This document shows, piece after piece, positions 1 through 11,616 of a DNA stretch of 64,000 bases. The stretch lies in the NCBI GenBank assembly GCA_003255025.1, contig QANY01009329.1:632866-696865 (forward strand), given 5' to 3'. The number at the start of each line of letters is the position of its first letter. Position 1 is the stretch's first letter. The notes beneath the pieces were generated by a model. The model saw only the letters and a program-made list of their open reading frames with translations. It was not told where the DNA came from and did not search any database. Both the position numbers and the translations under genes were made by a program. The DNA comes from Datisca glomerata. Lineage: Eukaryota > Streptophyta > Magnoliopsida > Cucurbitales > Datiscaceae.

Positions 1-818
1 ATAATATAATTATTTTGACTATATTGATACTTGACACATGATTTTCCTGCATCCAAATAGTGATTTTTCTCACTCTTGGTTTATGAATTTTGATAAAAAA
101 AATTTAAAATTAATTTTTCAAAATGGTTCTTAAGATGGTGGTCAATTCATGACCCTGTCTTAGAATTATTTTCAATTGAATTTCAACGAAGTTTTAATTT
201 ATTTCTGAAATTGTACAACTCTCACCAATTGAGGTTTCTTTTCCACAATTACTATGTTTTTTAAATAAATACAAAATACCTTGGATCTTGAAGTGGCAGT
301 ATTCGATTGAAGAAGAAATCCTCACCAGATAATACTATGTTAAATGGTGAAATAAATTCAATACCCAAAATATTATTGCATCTATCAACCATGAATTTGC
401 CAATATCCACCCTTAGTTAAAAGTAGTGAATCCTTCTCCTCAGGCTCCATTAAAAATTAATGAGCCCGCTAATCCATATCCACAAACTAAATCATCAAGT
501 TCATCCAAAGAATCTAAACCCGAATCAAAACTCTATTCGAAGGGAAAATCCAAGGCGACAAAATCAAAATCCAAATTGAAGCAAGAATTAATATAAAAAA
601 GGATTCTCCTCCTAAAAGACAATAACAATCATGACTTTAAATCATCTGTAGAGTCAAATCACCAAATTAATTCAAATATCCAAAAAGGCCAATCATCCAA
701 CGCTTTCCCTCAGCAATTGAAGGATAAAAATAAATTACAGGGTTGTGTACCCCCACAATGGGCTTATGACGCATTCCAAGACTCATTTAATAGTATTAAT
801 CTCAGTGAAGATGAATAA
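1..818 (+). pseudogene. Pararetrovirus last ORF, C-terminal remnant (copy A)
   Basis: The first ~150 bases encode an aromatic-rich stretch (FDYID, then HSWF) that recurs in copy B at 15,913-16,030. I recognise it as the conserved post-RNase H region of petuvirus/florendovirus-like genomes. It is followed by a Lys/Ser-rich segment (about 480-610) and a tail ending in an acidic LSEDE before the stop at 816-818; copy B ends LSDDE at 17,881. Several in-frame stops and shifts break it. The segment's function is not established; a nucleic-acid-binding role for the basic part would be a guess. Clearly non-coding now. Confidence 0.65.
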
Positions 819-1263
819 ATAAAAATAATCTGCATTTGGCAGAATGCCAATGTTGAAGAACCAATAATTTGAAGATATATCTTAATGACTTTCCAGCACA
901 ATGCAAACAGTCATCATCAAGATGAGCAATTATGGCTTCCCCAAAAATCAATAATCAAAATACAAGAATCCATGATAGCAATTATCAAGAACTCCAATAT
1001 ACAAAAATAGTCACAATGACTTTTCGAAGACAACAATCATGGCAGAGCAATAAAGAAGACACAAAGTCCAATATTACAATTATCAAGGAATCTTTGCATT
1101 TAATCTTTTTTTGTAATTATTGTACTAGTTGTCAAATAATTAGGCAACTATTTGTTCTTTTTACTATTCTTAGTCAAAAGTTGTAATGTAAAATGTTTTT
1201 ACTTTAGTAGAAAAGAATAGTGTATGTAAGTGATGGGTTCCTGGTGAACTCTACTCTCGTTGC

Positions 1264-1274
1264 CTATAAATAGG
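1264..1274 (+). promoter_or_regulatory. Pararetroviral promoter TATA box (copy A)
   Basis: CCTATAAATAGG lies about 450 bp after the end of the last viral frame and is shared with copy B (18,407-18,417). The preceding words (GGTGAACTC) and the following ones (AACTTGTTTTGAAA, AGTGAGCG) are also shared. Position and conservation fit the pregenomic-RNA promoter. No evidence of activity can be drawn from sequence. Confidence 0.6.
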
Positions 1275-1547
1275 TTGTCATCTCTCATTTGTTCTCCAGA
1301 ACTTAATTTTCTCTCTTAACGATTTTGCGAGGAAACTTGTTTTGAAATCAAAACATTCTTCTTCCTCCTCTTTTGTAATATTTTCTTCTTTTTCCTCAAC
1401 ATTAATTAGTGAGCGGGAGCACTAATTAATCATTGTCAATTAATTTTCTTCAATACCTATAAATTTTAATCTTATTTCAATAAATAATTTTACTTGTTTC
1501 TATACCCTGTCTTTAAACTCTTAAATTATACGCAATTTCATCTCTTT

Positions 1548-1559
1548 TAGTATCAAAAT
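1548..1559 (+). other. Possible degenerate tRNA-Met primer-binding site
   Basis: TAGTATCAAAAT resembles the TGGTATCAGAGC initiator-tRNA complement used by caulimoviruses and copia elements, with 3 of 12 positions different. Its place in the leader, about 275 bp after the TATA box, is reasonable. It could be chance in AT-rich DNA. Confidence 0.3.
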
Positions 1560-1560
1560 T

Positions 1561-2037
1561 CAACCTGGTAGGATATTTACTCTTCTAAATTACTCTGTAT
1601 AATTATTGTTCGTCACTACCTAAGTGGCTGGTTATAAACTATCCTGTCTTTAAATTCTTATATATATTAGTTACGCATAGCACTTCCTAAAAAAGTTGAG
1701 TATGTAAACTTCACAATGTGTCAATGTCTATATCCAACTTTAACTAAGTGTCAAAAGAATTATATAAGTTATTATAATTAAATGCATTATATTGGAAACC
1801 TAACTCTAAACAAAATTAAGTTATTATAATTAAATATAATCTGATTGATTTTTTTGTAAATAAGAAATATCTATATATATGTATATATTAAACTAAATTT
1901 ACAAAAGATAAGTGGTATACTCAGATATACAAAAGAAAATAAGGTCGAGATGGATATCGGTAAACTAAAATTCACAGATGAGAACTTTCTATGCACAAAA
2001 CCTATCTTGATTTTAAAAAAAAGGACTCAAGAAGACC
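1561..2037. other. AT-rich, nothing recognised
   Basis: No frame, terminal motif or repeat recognised between the viral leader and the LINE remnant. If copy B once followed copy A directly, the movement-protein region should lie in 1,561-3,900, but I do not see it. Confidence 0.5.
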
Positions 2038-2349
2038 TCACTTCTCCGAAAGCTTGAGAGGGATATCATCTCTAAAGAAGTTATGGACACGGCACAACTT
2101 TTCTCTAACCGTCTTAGAAATAACTCCTAGGATGACAGAAACATCTCTACATTTAGCTTTGTAGATTCTACTATTCATTTCAATCCATATGCAATAAACA
2201 AATGAAATAAAAGTAATGCTAGTGGGTGTTGATTTTAAGTCTGAAGAAGGATCCATGAAATGCATTAGGACTGGTTCACACTTTGTAGTGGCAACCCACA
2301 TTGAAGCAGCATCTCCCTCAAAATGTTCACAGTGACACTGCAGCAGCAT
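2038..2349 (-). pseudogene. LINE C-terminal remnant (zf-RVT tail)
   Basis: The minus strand reads as the end of a plant L1-type LINE ORF2. It has an ISFVYCIWIEMNSRIYK stretch matching the pattern of a hydrophobic run, then W-x-E-x-N-x-R, typical after the reverse-transcriptase zinc-binding domain, followed by a basic tail about 50 residues long. Only about 100 residues remain and RT, endonuclease and 3' poly(A) are not seen. It is a fragment, not a host gene. Family assignment rests on this one motif. Confidence 0.5.
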
Positions 2350-3904
2350 AACAGATGCTCTACATAGATCTAGTTGTACAGCTTTCTATGTTATCTAGAG
2401 TTGATAGCATGTGATGAAATTGCACTTGGGGATGTCAAGGTGAAAACAATCTAATCTATAGAAATTTACATATATCTAAAATCATATTTACTTATTCTTT
2501 TTCAGTTTTATCTTTTTTGCATCCCAATAAATCATTTTTAATTTTAAAAAAAAATTCATTTAGCACACCATATAATTTGTTTAAATAACACGAATATCCC
2601 TATAATCTGAAAGATGACACATAAGTTTATTCTGATAAAAGTCGTTAGTTTATATGTAAAAGGAACTCAAAAGCTTTGTTTGCATTCGATTAATTTTTTG
2701 AGGTTGTACATGTCATTATTTATATATGAAAGTGATAATTGAATAATAAGAAATTATCCTATTCCGTAGCGAACAGTGAGAAATTGATAAACATCCTTAG
2801 GGAATATTCTCTTTGATAATTTCTTTCATAACCGCATTGCTGATCCTATGATCTTCATTCCATCCGTTCCTTAAATAATTTTTCGGTCTAGATCTTGTCA
2901 CGTGTAAGATTGAATTTTGATTGTTTAGTAGTCGTAATTATATGTATGCATTTAATTGACTTTCCTTGTAAACATGAATAAGTTTAATATGTATGAATAA
3001 GTTATCTATATATATATATATATATGCCAATAACTAAAGAAATACATAACTCATATTTCCATTGAAATCTTTAAGGATTTCATTTTAGTATGATTGAAGC
3101 TTTATATTTAATTTCTCATTAGAATTATATAAAACGTTGATTTGTCGCATTTATACAGTTTAATTAATTATATTATAACAAAGATATTGAGCATTCAACT
3201 ATTTATGCAGACATTTATATATGATTATATCTATTGCCTTTTTAGACATATACATCTGTTTGTATTCATGCAAAAAGTTACTAACATAAAATTGATCTAT
3301 AGTAACAGAAGTATGAAAATACTATTTATTCTTCTTTCAGAAAGAAATATTCACCCGTAATTTCACCAAAAATGTATGTAGTCAATTCACCCATCACCGT
3401 GACGTAGAGAGCTTCTTAAATTATGTGAACAGTAAACAACTACAGTATAACCGTTGGAGGAGAAGCAAAATAATCTTTATCCTTGTTGCCGTGACTTTAA
3501 TTATTGCAATATGTTTCTTATAAGGTATATAGAACTTACTCAAGCAAAGCCAAAATAAAAGGTTAGCTATAATTAGTGAGATACAAACAGTACAAATTAA
3601 AATTGGGATGTGTATGCGAAATAAAAATTGAAAATTGAAAATCAAAATAGAGAAGGGAAGAACATGTAGTTTCGTCCAATAATTTAAAAACTTGAAATAT
3701 TTGTAACAATTAACTAGTACTCTAATTCATTAATGTTTTCAAAAGAAAGTCTTACAAAAGAGGAGAAAGAGAGAGAAGAGAGCTTTATTTTTCAAAATAA
3801 TCTTTTCTCTCAAAGTGAGTAATGAATGATCCAATCAACCTTAATATATGCAATATGTAAAGGGAAATATATGATATAGAACAAAGAAAAATTATCCTTA
3901 CTGA
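2350..3904. other. AT-rich intergenic stretch
   Basis: No gene recognised. Contains a short TA microsatellite near 3,007-3,026 and a GA-rich patch near 3,760-3,785. Short open frames here are AT-rich translations without family resemblance. Confidence 0.5.
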
Positions 3905-5382
3905 ATGAAAAATATTTATGCAAGAATTCAAGACTGATACATTTTTTTCTTGATTTTATTGAGGATATTTACGAGAAAAATATTAAACTCATCTCTAAGA
4001 CAAAGTGGGTTAAAGGAGATCCTAGCTGGGTAACTGCTAGTTATCTTCCACTTGAAAAAATTGTTATTAATCATTTAAATTCTTTAGCCTCTCCTTTTAA
4101 AATTTCTAATGAAAGTGACCCCAATAAAAAGGTTGTTGAATAATTTAATTACATCAATCGAAGTTTAATAACAATATGAAAATAATTAGATAGAATAGAG
4201 AATAAGGTTGATAATATTCCTATGTTTAAGGCAGACAATTCCCTAGTCTTAGGAGAAACTCAAACTCCTTTAATAATTCTTTCTAATAAAACTGCTCCAA
4301 AGATTATCCCCCTCGATAAAAAGATGAAAAAATACTTCAAGAACTAAAAGTTATGTATGTTGAGTCATTTTCTTCTATTAAGGTGATTAATCAGGACCTT
4401 AAGGTGATTAATAAACACCAAGATTCTGATTCTTATAGCCATAGGTCTGACTCTGCCTATGAATCATCCATCATTAACAATTTAGAATAAACATTAAACT
4501 AGAAAGAAAATGACATAAAAAGCTTATTCATCCCGATATTCAAATTTCTAAGTCTTCTTTAGTCAATCAATTTTTTGTCTCTTCTGAAAAATTGTATGAA
4601 TGGAATAGTGATTACATTTCAGAATAAGAAGTGCTCAATAAATTACAACACATGACTATGGTAGCTAATAGCTACATCAAACTCCATAATTTGGCACATG
4701 CTGAGGATAAAGACCTCTTAGTCACAAGATTTCCAAGATTCCAAAACTGTCATTAAAATGGCAATAAAAATTGATGCCAAATGAGCCACGATTCTTGAAG
4801 AAGATCAGGAACAAATGCTTGATGCACTTAATACAGTTTTTAACATAATAATTGAATACTTTATTAGTATGTCAAGTAATATTACTTCACGTATTCATGA
4901 TCAATTGCCTAATCATAGATGCCTAACCCTAAGTTATTTTGACTAGTACAAGAAGATTTTCTTGTATAGAGTGATGAGAAGGGATGATAGTAATCAACCA
5001 TTTTAGAAAGAAAAATTCATAAGTGGCTTACCCAATATATTTGCCCATAAAATTAGAATTGTCCTTAGTGATAACCTAGGAAATAAAGATTATAATAATC
5101 TTACCTAAGATACCATCATCAGAATAATACAAAAAGAAATTTGAAAATGTATATCGATATGCAAGTCAATAAACAAATTCAAAATGAAAAGAAAATTGTC
5201 AAATATGAATTAGGAAATTTATGTGAACAATATGGCTTGCCTGCTATCCTAGAAGAACTTACAAACCCTATAGGAAGAAATTTCACAAATATAGAAATAA
5301 AATTTTTGACAAGCATTACTCAAAGGATAAAAATCACCCTAAAAGAAAACACAACCAATTTTATGATAAAAATAAAATAAAA

Positions 5383-5424
5383 TGTTTTAAATGTGGTCAA
5401 TATGGTCACTTTTTCAATACCTAC
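5383..5424 (+). other. Capsid zinc-knuckle relic with last Cys replaced
   Basis: The frame reads C-F-K-C-G-Q-Y-G-H-F-F-N-T-Y, which fits CX2CX4HX4C except that the final ligand codon is TAC (Tyr) instead of TGC/TGT. This is consistent with a single G-to-A change. A stop follows six codons later. Confidence 0.75.
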
Positions 5425-6166
5425 CAAGTCTAGAATTGAATTAACTAATTAAAGATTTCTGATGAAAAAAAAATAAGATTTTTTTAGAATTATTGAATCC
5501 ACAGATTATTATGAAACTAGTAATGAAGATTTTAAATAATTTGATTCTACAGATTCTAACGATTTGAAACCCTCAAGTTCTGATAGTAATTCTCCTGATG
5601 TCTCCATGAGATGCAATGATAGTTGTCAAAAATTTGTAAATGTTTTGACAAAAAATAAGGAACAAGAAAATCTTTCACTAGATTTGATTAGTAGAATTGA
5701 TAATTCTAAGTTAAAACAATAATACCTTGAAAGACTTAAAAAATGTTATCTAAAAGTAAGAAAATATAAAAACTAATAAAAATAATATAAGTCTTTCTCA
5801 AACCCTTGAAAAATTCAATAAAGTTAAAAAGAAAATGTAAGAAAATGACTCTTCAAGAGCTTCAAAAAGGGATAAAAATATTAAGAATGAAATAAAATAA
5901 TTAAAAGATTCAAACTCATAAATAATAGAAGAATTAAATCTTTTAAAAATAAAAAATTTAATTAAAAAACACGAGTCCAGCGAAATAGGAGAACCTAGTA
6001 AGACCCATAACCCATATTCATTCTGATAATGAACTTAAAGCCTATTACTAACATTCAAAATGATGACAACTTCTTACAAATCGTTAATTGTTTCAAGCTT
6101 AAGAAATGACACATAATAGTCAGAGTTATCATCCAACACTTTGATATCACTTCTATATCCCTAATT

Positions 6167-6181
6167 GACTCAGGAGCTGAC
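6167..6181 (+). other. Pararetroviral aspartic protease active-site motif
   Basis: Codons for D-S-G-A-D preceded by S-L-I, the usual hydrophobic-hydrophobic-DSGA active site of retroviral-type proteases. The frame reaches a stop about eight residues later, so the domain is broken. Its position after the zinc knuckle and before RT is as expected. Confidence 0.75.
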
Positions 6182-6658
6182 CTAAATTATATGCAAAAAT
6201 GACTTGTTCCAACCAAGTACTTTAAGAAAACAAAAGAGACTTTGACTTCTGCCAACAATACTCGTATGTATATCAATTATGAAGTCCTAAAAGTCAATAT
6301 TCGTCAAGATAATGTATGTTTTAAAAATTCATTTGTCTTAGTAAAAATATGTCGGATAAAATTATTTTAAGTTTACCATTTATTTTTATGTTATATCTTT
6401 TCACAATAGAGCACGACGAAATCATTACCCACCCTATAGAAAAACTTATCAAATTCAAATTTCTTTCTTTTTCTCATAATGAGAAATTGAAAATTTTGAA
6501 ATAAAATTCATTTTACAAAACCATGAATTTAATTTCCTGTAAAGAGAAATAATTATGCATTCTTCAAGAGGAAGTAAATTTCAAAAGAACTTAAGAACAT
6601 TTTCATAATCTTATTCTTCAAAAGCAAATTAAACTATTTAAAGAAAAAATTTGCAGAG

Positions 6659-6676
6659 AATTATGTGTTGACATTC
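6659..6676. repeat. Target-site duplication of LINE-1, left copy
   Basis: AATTATGTGTTGACATTC, repeated exactly at 9,346-9,363. It directly precedes the T-tract (6,677-6,685) that marks the poly(A) end of the minus-strand LINE. Confidence 0.9.
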
Positions 6677-7820
6677 TTTTTTTTTATAAATTAAAAGTAT
6701 ATTAACCGAGAAGATACTTACACAAATACAATGGGCATACCCCAAGAAGAAACAAAAACCTATAAGCAGACAGCCATCTAAATGTACAAGTAATGCAATC
6801 AAAATTGAAAGGTCAATCCTAACGGTTAACTGCAAAAGCAAAATCAGCCAAGTGAACTAAACTAGTCAACAATGGAGAAAAGAAGTATCAACTGGCATAT
6901 GAGGAAGGTCAACCCATAGGTCAACACCAAAAGTCAAAGTCAACCAAGATAACCATGATCAACAAGGAAGCAAAATAGGGGGAAGTTACATAGAGGCCTT
7001 TATAAGTTAGGCTTTTTTATAACAAACTACCAAATCTGAAAAGATAAATAATAATTAGAAAGATTAAATAAACATTTATAAAAAGATATTAGGCCTAAGA
7101 GCCTATTCAGCACAACATTACTCACTGGATCTTCAATAAAGCCTTTAGAACTGCAAAGTTTGAAACTAACAGTCTGGCCAATCTACTTGATTCCCACAAG
7201 TTTGTCCTAAAGTTTTCCCTAAAAAATTCTAGAGTTCTTTTCTTTTCAAATGTAGTACACAAAAGTTGTAAAAGTAACTTTCAGGGCAGTATCTCTAAGA
7301 GACTTAGCTCTCATGGTGACTCACACAGAATACACAATCAAGACCATTCCTATTTTGGATAGAGTTTCAGTGTGCAATTCTATCTCTAATGGACATCTTA
7401 TTTAGTAAGGCCAACCAAGAGATAAAACTGCATCTTGTGATATGGTGCTTGAACAAAACCAGTTTTGACCATCTCAAGGGGGAGATGTGGGAGTAAGTAT
7501 GAGAGGCATAAAACTGCCCTTTAGCGCTAGCACTCTAAGAACAAAAGTCAGGTAAGTGGGGGTTTAAGGGGTAAAAGGACAACTTCTAAGTTTAAAGAGC
7601 TCTCATGAGTTAGCTGCCACTTCCCATTCTTGATGTCCTCAAAGATAGTGGGATCAAGGGACCAACATGTTGTTAAAATCAATCTATGTCCAAACATGCT
7701 GAGAATGATGCCTAGAGAATGCCATTTATCTATTAAGATCTTGACATTTGCATCATTGCCAATACTTACAGAACAAAGAGGTAAGAACTTTTCTCTAAGT
7801 TTAAAGATTTTCCTCCAAAT

Positions 7821-8400
7821 CTAAGAAAGCTTTTCCTCCACATTGATAGCACACATAGCCATGCCTAGGGATTTATCATATCTCCTCAAAAGCTCCTGAG
7901 ATAGCAACATATTATTAACAATTCTTCTACCTGATATAAAGACACACTGGTTGCACTGATCCGTCCTAGGAGAGTAGCTTTCATTATGTCTATTAGAATT
8001 TAACTTATACACTTATATAGAACATTACAGCAATAGATTGGCCTAAAGTCCCCCACAATAGAGGGATTAGATATCTTAGGGATCAATGAGATAGCCATAG
8101 AGTTGACCTCCTTTAGAAGTGTGCAGTTTGAAAAAACTCAAGGATTGTTCTGGTGACATCACACTCCACTATTTGTCCGGCCCTTTTAAAGAACCCAGCT
8201 GAAAAACCATTAGGCTCCGGGGCCTTATCAGTTCCCATGCTAAAAAAGGCTTGTCTAACCTCCTCATTTGTGACTTGGAGAGTCAAGAGGTTTGCTTGTG
8301 CCTCACTAAGCTTATTAGGGATAGCACACTCTAAGATATTCCAATTCAATTCCATTTGGAGGTTAGGGGAGCCAAGGAGTTTAGAATAAAATTTGACAAT
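7821..8400 (-). pseudogene. LINE-1 reverse transcriptase remnant
   Basis: Minus-strand pieces read TNEEVRQAFFSMGTDKAPEP, then NGFSAGFFKRA, the N-terminal RT block that in plant LINEs normally has a K-A-P-G-P-D-G core; here G-P-D has become E-P-N. Further downstream comes an F-I-S-G-R-R-I-V-N-N-M-L-L-S-Q-E-L block, matching the LINE RT segment before the catalytic Asp box. Frames shift between pieces and no F/Y-x-D-D box was identified. Non-functional. Confidence 0.8.
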
Positions 8401-9097
8401 GTGTTCATTGACTTGATCTAGGGTTAAGATAATATTGCCTTGGTCAATTAAGTGAGTAATCTTGACCTGGTCTTACTTTTCTTCATGCTCTAGAAGAAGA
8501 ACTGGGTGTTCTGGTCCCCTAGATTGAGCCATTGGACAGTAGCTTGATGTACTATGTGTAAGCAACTCTCTCTTAACACTGAAGTTCTTGGTTTATGGGG
8601 TCATTAACAACTGATTGGTGGATTTGCTCTAGTTGAACCCTAGCCAGCTTGGTTCTAGAAGAGATGTGACTACAGTGTGGCTCGTTGAATTCCTTGAGGG
8701 CTTTCTTGACATCCCTAAGCTTTTGCAGACTTGGAACATGGCAATACCTCTAACCTGAGTAGTCCAGGCTTACTGTAGAACATGCCAAAATCTTTTTCCA
8801 TTAAACAAGAAATTGAAAAACTTGACGATGATCTTTGGTTTAGCATGGTTCTTGCCCAACTAGAGGACAATAGAGCTATGATATGAAATTCTTGAGAGGG
8901 AGGGGGGTGGCAAAATGGCAAGACGCATCAGGGAATTGGTCTACCCAGTTAGCATTACCAAGAGCTTTATCAAGCTTACACATGATAAAAGTTCCATCTT
9001 GATGCTTATTTGTCCACGTAAATTAACAGCAAGAATATGCCAACTCATCAACCTCAATATGATGCAAACAGTCAATGAATTCATTCATCCCATCTGT

Positions 9098-9345
9098 CTA
9101 GCCTTCCTTTCCACCACACTTCTCATTAGGGCTAGTGACAACGTTAAAGTCTCCCAAGATAAACCAAGGGGAGTTAGCACACACTAAGTGATGGTTGATT
9201 AAGGAGTTCCAAAGATGATTCCTGATCAGCTTACAATTGGCAGCATACATAAAAGAAATGAAGTAGGTAACCTGAGTTTTGATATGTAAAATCTTATAAA
9301 GGATATATTGGTTAGAAAAATCCATAACAAACAAATCAGTCATAA
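9098..9345 (-). pseudogene. LINE-1 endonuclease remnant
   Basis: The minus strand encodes SPWFILGDFNVV followed by a Gly-rich turn. The L-G-D-F-N core is a catalytic signature of the apurinic-endonuclease domain of plant L1 LINEs. Residues upstream (a Y-x-S-F-M-Y-A-A-N segment) fit the beta strand before it. The N-terminal half of the domain, with the catalytic Glu, is missing because the insertion is 5'-truncated at 9,345. Confidence 0.8.
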
Positions 9346-9363
9346 AATTATGTGTTGACATTC
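9346..9363. repeat. Target-site duplication of LINE-1, right copy
   Basis: Exact copy of 6,659-6,676. Continues directly into viral coding sequence (9,364 onward), confirming that the LINE split one viral copy. Confidence 0.9.
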
Positions 9364-9506
9364 CTAATGCCTTCTGGTATAGAAAGCAACACATGGTTAG
9401 GCTACCTTACATCAAAGGATTTGATGAGAAGCTAATCTCTACAAAGGCACGACCAATTCAGATGAACTCTAAAATGCTCCGATTCTACAAAAAGGAAATT
9501 GCAGAC
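9364..9506 (+). pseudogene. Pararetrovirus RT start (copy B)
   Basis: A short viral segment between two insertions. It encodes the start of the pararetroviral RT domain, with PYIKGFDEK and TKARPIQMN, the latter a typical feature of the pre-RT/RT junction in caulimovirids. It ends at CAGAC, the 5-bp site duplicated by E1, and continues in sense at 14,486-14,490 on the other side of E1. Confidence 0.75.
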
Positions 9507-10180
9507 TATTACGGGTATTTCCTAACCACCAATGGCACAACAACACATGTCATGCCAAATTAGGGAACTCCCAATCTTAGGGAACGAATAGGACCGACCT
9601 CGGTCCCTATAGAGCTCGAGAGTCCCAAACCCGAGCACATGAAAAGAAATTAAGAGTCCACAAGAAGAGCCCTATTAAACCCGAGTGTAAAGTCATCATT
9701 GTCCGCTGAAAGTAGCGCCCGATAGGTCCAATCGCCATGGCAGTAAGTCAATTAATCTCTGAAATGTCACCTAAGAAGCACATCAACCGTTAATATCCTT
9801 ATCCAATCAAGGACAGTCCAAACAGGCTCCTTGTCTCATGAAGCTTCTCCAGCACATCTCCAAGAGGCTTCTTTGACATGATTCCTCCCACCACTGGTCA
9901 CTTAGGTATAAATTATTCCTATAATAAAAAAATGAGGTATGTCTTCTCTCCAAGGACTGACTTAGGCATCAGAGGCTCTTAGGCGGGGCAACCACCCCCA
10001 GTTCCTTGCCTTTAGAGTCATTATCTGTGTTTTGTAGACATTGAGGCTATGAGGAGCTCCATTCAAGAGGAAAGAGTACGCTCACCATAAAGAAGAAACA
10101 ACTCGTATAACGTCACACTAGAAGATTCCCTCAATTAGAAGGACCCCTACATTTGTACTCTGATAGTTTTGGATAAAATT
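9507..10180 (+). repeat. E1 5' LTR
   Basis: 674 bp. Shared words with the 3' LTR include CTAACCACCAATG, GGAATAGGACCGACCTCG, AAAGTCATCAT and CTCGTATAACGTC. Begins TATTACGGG against TGTTTTGGG in the 3' LTR. Confidence 0.88.
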
Positions 10181-10205
10181 GTTGCCATCATCTTTGGGGA
10201 ACAAC
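10179..10205 (+). other. E1 primer-binding site region
   Basis: Sequence TTGTTGCCATCATCTTTGGG follows the 5' LTR. It resembles the TTGGCGCC(G)TCTGTGGGGAA type found after many plant Ty3 LTRs. The equivalent site in E2 (minus strand of 30,652-30,675) reads TGGCGTTGTCTGTGGGGAAC, which is closer and supports the call. Confidence 0.6.
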
Positions 10206-11274
10206 TATAAAACTATCCCCGTCGAACCATCAGGAGCCATTTCTCTTCCTGCAAGGAGAATATGGGACAACGTTCTGCATCGACAAATTTTAGGACGAAG
10301 AGGTAGACATGCCAGTCTCCTCGATGGGGAATGAACCTCCTACCTCCCTCTAGACTATCTAACAAAATAAGAAGGATGTAGTGATTGCAACCTCTGAGAT
10401 AACTCAGGAGGAAATGAAACATGTTTTAGATCCTACACAAGTCATAGCACTATGCGAAGGGGCGAGTGTCACCTCTCGAAGAAACTAGAATCAAGACAAA
10501 CTAGGTTGTGAAGGGCTAGGTTCCTCTCTTATAAGGCTCTGGCTGGGGTCACCCCTGAATGGTGAAGGGAAAAATCCCTAAAGAACCCTTGGGGGCAGTA
10601 TACAGGCAACTGTGGAAATACCAGTAGGCCGCCCACTGTCCAGGATTTTGGTATCCCCTTGGCCACCAGGAAAAAACCACGTGATGTGGTTGGACGAGCT
10701 GAGGATTAGCCCCTACTGAAATATAAAGGCTTGCATTAGCTCTCCTCCACAGTCGAAGTGCAAGCCCCGACCACGTGACCCCAGGCCCCGCGTCCCGCAA
10801 CAGGTAAAATGGAAGGACGATGATTGTGTCATAATCGGAGGGCAAGCTCACAAGTCACCCCACGACACGAAGCCCCGATGAAAGGGCAAGAGAGATCACC
10901 AGCTCCCTCACACCAGCTTTCGATGAAGCCAAGAACTTCACGAGACCCCTACATGGGCATGTTCCCCTCAGGCCCATGTAAGAGGTGATTAGAGCCATAG
11001 GGATAGAGGAGCCTATGGCTGATGCACTAACCAGGGGACATCCCTCAAAAGAAAACTTGATGGGCTAAGGAGTTGGTCGTACTCCCACCATACCGCTAAG
11101 GAAAAATAGTTCGGGATAAGACACTGTTCACCCTAGAGTAGAGTGCAAGGATTTTTTTTATAAGAATCTACTTTTATAAAAATTTAGAACATGTTATATT
11201 TGTTGAAGATTTCCTAGTTGTTCTACAAGCCTATGAAGATCGACTATTTTATGACACGCAAAGAAGGCAAAAAA
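10206..11274. other. E1 interior, left part
   Basis: No retroviral domain recognised. The first ~100 bp align with the equivalent part of E2 (GCAAGGAGA, ATGGG words). A 100-residue minus-strand open frame at 10,549-10,851 is Trp-rich, but I see no family signature. Antisense frames are known in the Tat group of Ty3 elements, but I cannot support that identity here. Confidence 0.5.
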
Positions 11275-11616
11275 GTGGGGACTGGTGAGGTGCTCAAGTC
11301 TACTAGCTGGGATTAAACAAAAGTGATGAATGGTGAGGTGCTCTAGCCTACAGTCGGGATTAAATAAAAAGTGAGAGCTAACGAGGTGCTTTGGTCCACT
11401 AGTTGGGATTAAACATAAAGTAATGACTGGTGAGGTGCTCTAGCTCACCAGTCGGGATTAAACAAAAAATATTTTTTATTTATGAGGTGATCTTGCCTGG
11501 AAGTCAGGATTAAAAAAAGTGATGACTTGTGAGGTGCTCTAGCCCATTATTCAGGATTAAACAAAAAGTGATGACTGGTGAGGTGCTCTAGCCCACCAGT
11601 TAGGATTAAACAAGAA
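11275..11616 (+). repeat. E1 tandem repeat array, ~49-bp units
   Basis: About seven diverged units with the core GTGATGACTGGTGAGGTGCT, followed by CTAGCCCACCAGTCGGGATT and AAACAAAA. Each unit contains the dyad GACTGGTG/CACCAGTC, giving a short hairpin. The reverse complement of the same array occurs in E2 at about 26,850-27,110. Confidence 0.9.

Larger units (their letters stand above)
1..1560 (+). mobile_element. Endogenous pararetrovirus copy A (3' part)
   Basis: This is the right-hand end of an integrated Caulimoviridae-type genome. It contains the tail of the last reading frame (about 1-818), an intergenic region, a TATA box and a leader. The whole stretch aligns by eye to 15,900-16,153 plus 17,318-18,590 of copy B, including the frame end, the region around the TATA box and the block of conserved leader words after it. 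Lying directly upstream of copy B in the same orientation, it suggests a tandem or concatemeric integration. The relationship to florendovirus or petuvirus types is inferred from frame order and motifs. It is riddled with stops and is a relic. Confidence 0.8.
3905..6658 (+). pseudogene. Pararetrovirus capsid/protease region (copy B, left part)
   Basis: This is the decayed middle of the viral polyprotein gene. From about 3,950 it encodes a segment with KTKWVKGDPSW; at about 4,560-5,050 a capsid-like region with KLYEWNSDYI, MTMVANSY and then KEKFISGLP, followed by a basic tract and a zinc-knuckle relic (5,383-5,424). An aspartic-protease motif lies at 6,167-6,181. Order capsid, knuckle, protease and then RT (resuming at 9,364) is that of Caulimoviridae. 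Many stops and frameshifts interrupt it, so nothing here is translatable as a unit. A movement-protein domain upstream is not recognisable. Genus is inferred as florendovirus/petuvirus-like. Confidence 0.75.
6677..9345 (-). mobile_element. LINE-1: L1-type retrotransposon nested in viral copy B
   Basis: A 2.67-kb minus-strand LINE bounded by a perfect 18-bp target-site duplication. Its 3' end (left) begins with a T9 tract, followed by a GGGCATACCCCA word also present at the 3' end of LINE-2 (16,219-16,231). Moving right on the minus strand's 5' direction come zinc-binding remnants (about 7,250-7,480), RT (about 7,820-8,400) and endonuclease (about 9,100-9,345). The element is 5'-truncated inside the endonuclease, as usual for target-primed reverse transcription. 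Viral sequence resumes immediately at 9,364. Confidence 0.9.

Noticed and set aside
10549..10851. 100-residue minus-strand ORF in E1 as a retrotransposon antisense gene
   Set aside because: Attractive because Tat-group elements have antisense frames, but no motif or conservation with the equivalent E2 region could be seen.
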